In this document: positions 16,289 through 21,040 of the stretch, piece by piece
How the letters are laid out: each line of letters starts with the position of its first letter
Numbering within the stretch: the first letter of the stretch is position 1
Source: WHSV01 sp050694055
GTDB lineage: Bacteria > Actinomycetota > CADDZG01 > WHSQ01
Reading direction: 5' to 3'
Assembly (NCBI GenBank): GCA_050694055.1
Contig: JBOGWX010000118.1
Span: forward strand, 1-21,040
Length of the DNA stretch: 21,040 nucleotides
Program-made: the position numbers and the translations under genes
The notes under the pieces: model-generated
The model's database searches: none
What the model was told of the DNA's origin: nothing
What the model saw: the letters and a program-made list of their open reading frames with translations, nothing else

Positions 16289-17460
16289 TGGCAACCATCT
16301 TCGGAGAAGCGGTCGATCGGATCGGCGGACAGCCGATCTCCGCGCGCATGGCGCGCAAGGCACCGATCCGTCATCTCGACCCGACGCTGCTGCTGATGAC
16401 CTTGGCTCTATCGGCTTACGGAGCCCTGATGATCTTCACCTCGACCGCATCCAAGCAAGAGGCGGCCGGTGCGGATCCCGCGCTGTTCATGAAAAGGCAG
16501 ATCGTTTACATCGTCGCGGGTGTCGTGGCTCTGCTGTTGGTCTCGTTCTTCGATTACCGGCACGTGCGCGCGCTCGCTCCGGTGCTCTATGGCGCGACCT
16601 TCCTAGCGCTGGCCCTGGTGCTGACTCCTCTGGGTGACGAACAGAACAACGCGCAGAGCTGGTTCAACTTCGGGCTCTTTCAGATTCAGCCGTCTGAGTT
16701 CGCCAAGCTGGCTCTCATCGTGTCCATGGCGGCCTGGATGGCGGAACGCAAAGGAGACATGCGTTGGCTCGACGTCGCCGCGTGCCTCGGTATGGCGAGT
16801 GTATTGAGCGTACTCATCTTCGTCGAGCCCGACCTCGGCGGAACGATGGTGATCGTTGCGGTCTTTTTCCTGATGCTGCTGGTCGGCGGGGCAAAGCTGC
16901 GTCACTTTATTGCGCTCGCGCTGCTGGGGACGGTTGCGATGGTGGGTGCGCTGCAGATGGACGTCATCCAGCCGTACCAAATCGAGCGCATCACCGCGTT
17001 TCTCGATCCGAACCCGGACGTGCGATCCGAGGGCTACAACGTAACTCAGGCGAAGATCGCGATCGCATCCGGCAGGTTCAGCGGCACGGGTGTCGGGTCG
17101 GAGAACACGCAGACGGATCTTGACTTCGTACCGGAGCAGCACACCGACTTCATCTTCACGGCGGTGGGTGAGCAACTCGGCTTCGTCGGAGGCGCTGTAC
17201 TTCTGAGTCTGTTCGCAATTCTGATCTGGCGCTCGATGCGTATCGCGGCGATGTCGCGCGATGCGTTCGGGACCTTCGCAGCGGCCGGGATCGCAGCGAT
17301 GTGGGCGTTTCAGTTATTCGTCAATGTCGGAATGACGATGGGCATCATGCCGATTACCGGCCTGCCTTTGCCCTTCGTGTCCTTTGGAGGATCGGGTCTA
17401 GTGATGAACTTCATGGCCGTCGGTTTGCTGTTGAACATACACATGAGGCGGTTCCTCTAG
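16288..17460 (+). CDS. rodA: RodA, SEDS-family peptidoglycan glycosyltransferase
   Basis: RodA polymerises lipid II into glycan strands in the cytoplasmic membrane, working as a pair with PBP2. The 390-residue protein has about ten membrane helices. It carries SEDS motifs NAQSWFNFGLFQIQPSEFAKLAL, VEPDLGGTMV, FVPEQHTDFIFTAVGEQLGFVG (catalytic Asp D287, equivalent to E. coli D262 by alignment in memory) and GIMPITGLPLPFVSFGGSG. The start is the ATG sharing its A with the PBP2 stop; the frame stays open to 16096, but that extension lies in the PBP2 gene and lacks conserved sequence. RodA rather than FtsW is supported by its operon partners. Its stop codon overlaps the rng start by one base. Confidence 0.96.
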   Translation: MATIFGEAVDRIGGQPISARMARKAPIRHLDPTLLLMTLALSAYGALMIFTSTASKQEAAGADPALFMKRQIVYIVAGVVALLLVSFFDYRHVRALAPVLYGATFLALALVLTPLGDEQNNAQSWFNFGLFQIQPSEFAKLALIVSMAAWMAERKGDMRWLDVAACLGMASVLSVLIFVEPDLGGTMVIVAVFFLMLLVGGAKLRHFIALALLGTVAMVGALQMDVIQPYQIERITAFLDPNPDVRSEGYNVTQAKIAIASGRFSGTGVGSENTQTDLDFVPEQHTDFIFTAVGEQLGFVGGAVLLSLFAILIWRSMRIAAMSRDAFGTFAAAGIAAMWAFQLFVNVGMTMGIMPITGLPLPFVSFGGSGLVMNFMAVGLLLNIHMRRFL

Positions 17461-18950
17461 TGGCCGAGCGAGCACGCCGTCAACGTGAAGCGGCTCCCGG
17501 GCTCAGTTCCTTCGATCCGAAGAGCAAGAGCGCCAAGGACAAGCCCGCGGCTCAGTCGAACGACGGCAAGCGCAAGGACTCCGGTGCCTCTCAGGGGCGG
17601 CGTTCGCGCGGCCGGCGGAAATCGTCGCGTCGACGCTCAGGCCGCGCGGCGCCCAACGTCGAACGGTTCATGCTCGTGCACGATGACCCCGAGGGCATTC
17701 AGATTGCCGTCCTCGAGGAGAGCAATGGCGGGCGCCAACCCCAGCCGGACGGAGCCAAACCGGCGGGCCGGCCATCTCACCAAATCGTCGAGCATTACGT
17801 TGCGCGCGACGAGGACCGCTCGATCGTGGGGAACGTCTACCTCGGGCGAGTACAGAACGTGCTGCCCGGCATGGAGGCCTCCTTTGTCGATATTAACGAG
17901 TCGCGCAACGGGGTCCTCTACGCCGGCGAGGTTGGGATCGCGGGCGACGAGGGCGACGAGGTGCCCCGTATCGAAACGGTGCTCAAGTCGGGCCAGCCGA
18001 TCATGGTGCAGGTCACCAAGGACCCCATGCGTGCCAAAGGGGCTCGTCTCACGGCGATGGTCTCCCTGGCCGGCCGTCATCTCGTACTGGTCCCGAATGC
18101 CAAGTCCATCGGCGTCTCGCGCCGACTGCCCGATTCCGAGCGAGCCCGGCTGCGCGACATCGCGCACAAGCTTCGTCCCGACGACCACGGCTTGATCATC
18201 CGTACCGCCGCGGAGGGCGCCAATCACGGAGACCTCGAGCGAGACCTCGAGCGCGTGCTCGAGATGTGGGACGAGATCAGCGAGAAGGCGAAGAAGGCAA
18301 AGGCACCGGCGCTTCTCTACCAGGAGCCCGAGCTGGAGCTACGGGTCATTCGCGATCTCTTCAATCGCGAAGTGACACGCTGTGTCGTCGAGGGCGCCGA
18401 CCTGGAGAGCAAGCTGCGCAACTACATTCGCGTCACGACGCCCAGCCTCGATCACCGTCTCGAGCTATATGAGGGCGAGCTTCCGATCTTCGAAGAGTAC
18501 CGGGTGGTCGAGCAGATCCGGAAGTCGCTCGACCGCAAGGTCTGGCTTCCGTCGGGGGGACACATCGTCATCGACCGTACCGAGGCCATGACCGTCATCG
18601 ACGTCAACACCGGCAAGTTCGTCGGGAAGTCGAATCTCGAGGAGACCGTCTTCAAGACGAACAAGGAATCCGCCATCGAGGTCTCCCGGCAGCTTCGCCT
18701 GCGGGACATCGGAGGCATCATCGTCATCGACTTCATCGACATGGAGGAGCTCTCGAATCGCGACGAGGTCATTCGGGTCTTTCGCAAGGAGCTCGACCGC
18801 GACCGTTCCCGCACTCAGGTATTCGACATCTCTCCCTTGGGACTGGTCCAGATGACCCGCAAGAGCGTGTCCACCGGAATCGTCGACGCGTTCAGCGACC
18901 CATGTCCGACCTGCGAGGGCAGGGGCATCCTGATCCACGACGTCGACTGA
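17460..18950 (+). CDS. rng: Ribonuclease E/G family endoribonuclease
   Basis: An endonuclease for RNA processing and decay in the cytoplasm. The 496-residue protein starts at GTG 17460, overlapping the rodA stop (TAGTG). Residues 1–67 are a disordered, very basic extension (RRSRGRRKSSRRRSGR). The S1-like RNA-binding domain starts near 120 (SIVGNVYLGRVQNVLPGMEASFVDI). The catalytic Asp pair is D381 (VIDVNTGKFVG) and D424 (IVIDFIDME), 43 apart as in E. coli RNase E. The zinc-link motif CPTC at 482–485 also keeps the E. coli spacing. The product ends soon after the zinc link, so no long RNase E-like C-terminal scaffold is present. Next in many actinobacteria are rplU and rpmA; here a peptidase gene follows. 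Confidence 0.96.
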   Translation: MAERARRQREAAPGLSSFDPKSKSAKDKPAAQSNDGKRKDSGASQGRRSRGRRKSSRRRSGRAAPNVERFMLVHDDPEGIQIAVLEESNGGRQPQPDGAKPAGRPSHQIVEHYVARDEDRSIVGNVYLGRVQNVLPGMEASFVDINESRNGVLYAGEVGIAGDEGDEVPRIETVLKSGQPIMVQVTKDPMRAKGARLTAMVSLAGRHLVLVPNAKSIGVSRRLPDSERARLRDIAHKLRPDDHGLIIRTAAEGANHGDLERDLERVLEMWDEISEKAKKAKAPALLYQEPELELRVIRDLFNREVTRCVVEGADLESKLRNYIRVTTPSLDHRLELYEGELPIFEEYRVVEQIRKSLDRKVWLPSGGHIVIDRTEAMTVIDVNTGKFVGKSNLEETVFKTNKESAIEVSRQLRLRDIGGIIVIDFIDMEELSNRDEVIRVFRKELDRDRSRTQVFDISPLGLVQMTRKSVSTGIVDAFSDPCPTCEGRGILIHDVD

Positions 18951-18990
18951 GGCCGGCGGAAGACAGGTCCTCCTCGCGAAAATAGCCAAT

Positions 18991-19035
18991 CATGCGGTCC
19001 ATGCGGTCCATGCGGTCCATGCGGTCCATGCGATC
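18991..19035 (+). repeat. 9-bp tandem repeat, five copies of CATGCGGTC
   Basis: Four perfect head-to-tail copies (18991–19026) are followed by one with a single mismatch (CATGCGATC, 19027–19035). Partial similarity continues into CATGAG. Each unit contains an ATG in the same frame on the + strand. The repeat starts 41 bases after the rng stop. Confidence 0.95.
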
Positions 19036-19063
19036 CATGAGTGCACCGCATGTACCGGTGATT

Positions 19064-19092
19064 TTGACGGTTCTCGGAAGGACACCTATGTA
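19064..19092 (+). promoter_or_regulatory. Candidate promoter for the peptidase gene
   Basis: TTGACG (19064–19069, five of six matches to TTGACA), a 17-base spacer, then TATGTA (19087–19092), which matches only the first three positions of TATAAT. Transcription would begin near 19100, giving a leader of about 260 bases that includes the hairpins. Confidence 0.4.
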
Positions 19093-19194
19093 TGCCGGTA
19101 GCCCTCCCAGAGTCTGAGGGGCGGGCAGCGGAACCATCGAGGAGGGGGCCCACCAGGCGCGTGAAGGAATTCCCGCCGGCGCGGAGAACTACCT

Positions 19195-19257
19195 AGCCAA
19201 TTGCTGGTTTAACGCGGTGCTACGAGCGGTAGTGAAGTCTCGCTACCTCCGTAGCGA
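19195..19257 (+). promoter_or_regulatory. Three consecutive hairpins in the peptidase leader
   Basis: Hairpin 1 is AGCCA (19195–19199) with TGGTT (19205–19209). Hairpin 2 is CTAC (19220–19223) with GTAG (19229–19232), plus a G·T closing pair. Hairpin 3 is the perfect stem TCGCTAC (19240–19246), loop CTCC, GTAGCGA (19251–19257). The arms of hairpins 2 and 3 share GCTAC/GTAG, so the first GCTAC could also pair with the last GTAGC, giving mutually exclusive folds. The function is unknown. Confidence 0.5.
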
Positions 19258-19361
19258 CAGGGAGTGAGTCTGACCCAGAATCTTGTGCGATTCGGACAGC
19301 CGGTGTCGACATCCGCGCGCGCTGCCGACCGCCCTATCTGGGCCTTCAACTAGGGGGAAAT

Positions 19362-21040
19362 ATGCAGCGTCGCGTAATTGCTCTCGTGGGAGCTTGCCTT
19401 CTGTTCGCCGCCACCTTCGTAGCGGCCACGTCGCCGGAGTCCAGCGCGACTCCAACCGCCACCGACGACACCCAGTACGAGCTCATGGGTCGCGTGTTCC
19501 CCGATCCCCACGGTTGCGTCAAGGGTGCTCCGGCCAAGAGCCCCTGGGCCAAGGGCGAGGTTTGCGCCGCCCAGTTCATCCAGTGGGACGAGGCGATAGG
19601 CGGCCTCGAGTTCCTCGAGCAGCGATTCCCCCGCTACCTCCAGGTCATCAACCTCAAGACTCAGTACGGCGATCATCCCGAGCTGTCGGACGAGGAACTA
19701 CAGTCGGCGGGTCTGCCACGTGAGGACCTGACGCGCGACAAGCGCGACCTCTATGCAATCAAGGTGACCGATCGCAACTCGCCGGTTCCCGAGGCTGAGC
19801 GCAAGCACTTTGCCTACTCGCTCTCGATTCACGGCATCGAGCGAGCCGGCATCGAGGGCGGTATCCGGGCCGTCGAGGACCTCGTCACCTGGGCCGCGTG
19901 CGAGGAGGATGCCGAAGCGGCCCCCGCGTGCGCGAGCGAGGGCCCGTTCCCCAAGCGCATCCTGGAGCCTTCGGACTCGGGACCGACCGCCGGAGAGACC
20001 CTGACCAACGGCGTCGTGTACTTCGTGCTGTCGAACCCCGACGGATGGCACCGCGGCGAGGTCACGAAGGGCGGGACGTTCTTCCAGCGCTACAACGGCA
20101 ACGGGATGGACGTAAACCGCGACTGGCCGACGATCGGCTACACCGAGGGCCAGTACACGCCGGGCTCCGAGCCCGAGACGCGCGGCTACGCGAGCTACCT
20201 GAAGTTCGTCAAGGAGAGGACCGCGTCGGGCAAGTTCGATGCGGCCATCGACCTGCATGGCATGCTGACGGCGCCGTCCTTCTCGTTCACACTCCTGGGG
20301 GCCGGGCAGCGGGACTACCGTAAGAACGCTCTCAGCGTCGACACCTCGATCAAGACGTTCCGCGATTCTGAGGAGCGACTGGCGTGGAGCCCCCTCATCG
20401 CCCCGGCGGACTCGTGCCCCGGCGATACCGAGGTTCCCGGGCTCGGCGGCAACTTACCCATGTGCTCGGACCAGTGGGGCACGGTATGGGACACGATCAA
20501 CTACCAGGTGACCGGGTCCTTCGGAGATTGGATGGACTCGCCGCTGGGCCTCGACAGCATCGGCATCGACAACGAGATGGCGCTGTCGCACCTGGCTCCC
20601 AACACGCACTTCGACCCCGACATCGAGCAGCTCCACGTGGACGGCAACAAGGGCCTCATCTACTCGCAGATCGCTTCGCTGCTCGAGGACACCGAGGTGC
20701 AGTTCGAGCCGGGAGGCAAGGTGGCCTACGTCTACGACCCGGACCGTGTCACCAACCCGGGAGGCGATCCCGCGGAGGGCTCGCCCAACGACCTGCCGAC
20801 CCAGGACGACATCAGCGAGACGCAGGCGACCGGCATCCAGGAGTTCAGCTTCGACGTCAAGGGACCGGCGGACGGCGTCTTCAACGGCGGCATGACCATC
20901 GAGGCGAACTTCGGCAACCTCGGGAGCGTCTCTCCCAACTCCGCGGCCGAGCTGGTGCTCGAGTACTGCGGACCCCCCGACCATGCGGGCGACGAGGAGG
21001 GCTGCAGGGAGGTCGCGCATTACTTCAACCAGAGTTTCCT
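19362..21040 (+). CDS. Secreted M14-family zinc carboxypeptidase-like protein, 3' end outside window
   Basis: The frame is open from ATG 19362 (AGGGGGAAA upstream) to the window end, 559 complete codons. Residues 1–29 are a signal peptide (MQRRVIALVGACLLFAATFV). M14-type features in order are HGIERAG with zinc ligands H157 and E160, SNPDGWHRG, then RYNGNGMDVNRDW (substrate-binding N252/R253), and IDLHGM with the third zinc ligand H299. IDNEMALSH, with E405, is a possible catalytic Glu. The mature part has eight Cys in four close pairs (for example C52/C68), suggesting disulfides outside the cell. After about 490, FSFDVKGPADGVFNGGMTIEANFG looks like a beta-sandwich accessory domain. Substrate unknown: protein tails or peptidoglycan peptides are both possible for the family. 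Confidence 0.85.
   Translation, partial: MQRRVIALVGACLLFAATFVAATSPESSATPTATDDTQYELMGRVFPDPHGCVKGAPAKSPWAKGEVCAAQFIQWDEAIGGLEFLEQRFPRYLQVINLKTQYGDHPELSDEELQSAGLPREDLTRDKRDLYAIKVTDRNSPVPEAERKHFAYSLSIHGIERAGIEGGIRAVEDLVTWAACEEDAEAAPACASEGPFPKRILEPSDSGPTAGETLTNGVVYFVLSNPDGWHRGEVTKGGTFFQRYNGNGMDVNRDWPTIGYTEGQYTPGSEPETRGYASYLKFVKERTASGKFDAAIDLHGMLTAPSFSFTLLGAGQRDYRKNALSVDTSIKTFRDSEERLAWSPLIAPADSCPGDTEVPGLGGNLPMCSDQWGTVWDTINYQVTGSFGDWMDSPLGLDSIGIDNEMALSHLAPNTHFDPDIEQLHVDGNKGLIYSQIASLLEDTEVQFEPGGKVAYVYDPDRVTNPGGDPAEGSPNDLPTQDDISETQATGIQEFSFDVKGPADGVFNGGMTIEANFGNLGSVSPNSAAELVLEYCGPPDHAGDEEGCREVAHYFNQSF

Larger units (their letters stand above)
18951..19361 (+). other. 411-base non-coding region between rng and the M14 peptidase gene
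   Basis: No protein gene was recognised here. Reading left to right it holds a 9-bp tandem repeat (18991–19035), a candidate promoter (19064–19092), a GC-rich stretch with short ATG/GTG frames of 9–41 codons, three consecutive hairpins (19195–19257), and AGGGGGAAA just before the peptidase ATG. No T-rich terminator for rng is evident. The hairpin-rich part would be the 5' leader of the peptidase mRNA if the promoter is real. I compared it from memory with cobalamin, c-di-GMP, c-di-AMP, SAM and TPP riboswitch cores and found no match. Confidence 0.6.

Noticed and set aside
14792..16363. A long minus-strand open frame opposite the PBP2 gene
   Set aside because: It is the antisense shadow of a gene with all class B PBP motifs intact; no domain is visible in it.
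18815..19153. Minus-strand frames reading the 9-bp repeat as Asp-Arg-Met or Gly-Pro-His repeats
   Set aside because: They overlap the conserved C-terminus of RNase E/G, lack start signals and merely translate the minisatellite.
19092..19196. A 34-codon frame (MPVALPESEG...) with GGAAGGA nine bases upstream
   Set aside because: It has a plausible ribosome binding site, but the product is short, Arg/Pro-rich and unlike any leader peptide I know; it lies in the structured leader. It is kept only as a note.
19020..19260. Group II intron domain V, tmRNA, SRP RNA or RNase P RNA in the region after rng
   Set aside because: Short resemblances (GACGGTTCT, GGAAGGA) are present, but the conserved cores of these RNAs are not.

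Overview
The window is GC-rich, densely coding bacterial DNA. It carries the actinobacterial order clpP–clpX–valS–folC–ndk–mreB–mreC–mreD–mrdA(PBP2)–rodA–rng, nearly all on the + strand. GTG starts are frequent, start/stop overlaps are tight, and the ValS has the DDNGLPTER signature I associate with actinobacteria and archaea. I read it as a member of Actinomycetota, probably rod-shaped because a full Rod/elongasome set is present. It may be an uncultured or deep-branching lineage, but the class cannot be fixed from this sequence. No tRNA, rRNA, CRISPR array, insertion sequence or prophage gene was seen.

Layout. (1) 1–7267: the 3' end of clpP, clpX, a membrane-anchored DUF3352 protein, valS and folC, covering proteolysis, translation and folate metabolism. 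(2) 7297–10807: an accessory island between folC and ndk. Two genes run leftward, an ECF-type sigma factor and, overlapping it by ATGA, a single-pass membrane protein with a very acidic low-complexity tail (probable anti-sigma). Two genes run rightward, a secreted Ser-Pro repeat protein and an APH-fold kinase-like protein. (3) 10925–18950: ndk, then the cell-shape operon mreB, mreC, mreD, mrdA, rodA, with the RNase E/G gene rng coupled to its end. From mreC to rng every junction overlaps or abuts. (4) 18951–19361: a 411-base non-coding stretch with a 9-bp tandem repeat, a candidate promoter and three consecutive hairpins. (5) 19362 to the window end: a secreted M14-family zinc carboxypeptidase-like protein, truncated by the window edge.

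How it fits together. ClpX with ClpP forms a cytoplasmic AAA+ protease. MreB/C/D, RodA (glycan polymerase) and PBP2 (transpeptidase) form the lateral-wall synthesis machine. RNase E/G matures or degrades RNA. The most novel-looking part is the sigma / membrane anti-sigma / Ser-Pro surface protein / kinase-like cassette. Its gene pairing, repeat architecture and divergent layout suggest an envelope-sensing regulatory module, but its signal and targets are unknown. The leader of the peptidase gene and a hairpin over the mreC ribosome binding site are secondary candidates for RNA-level control.
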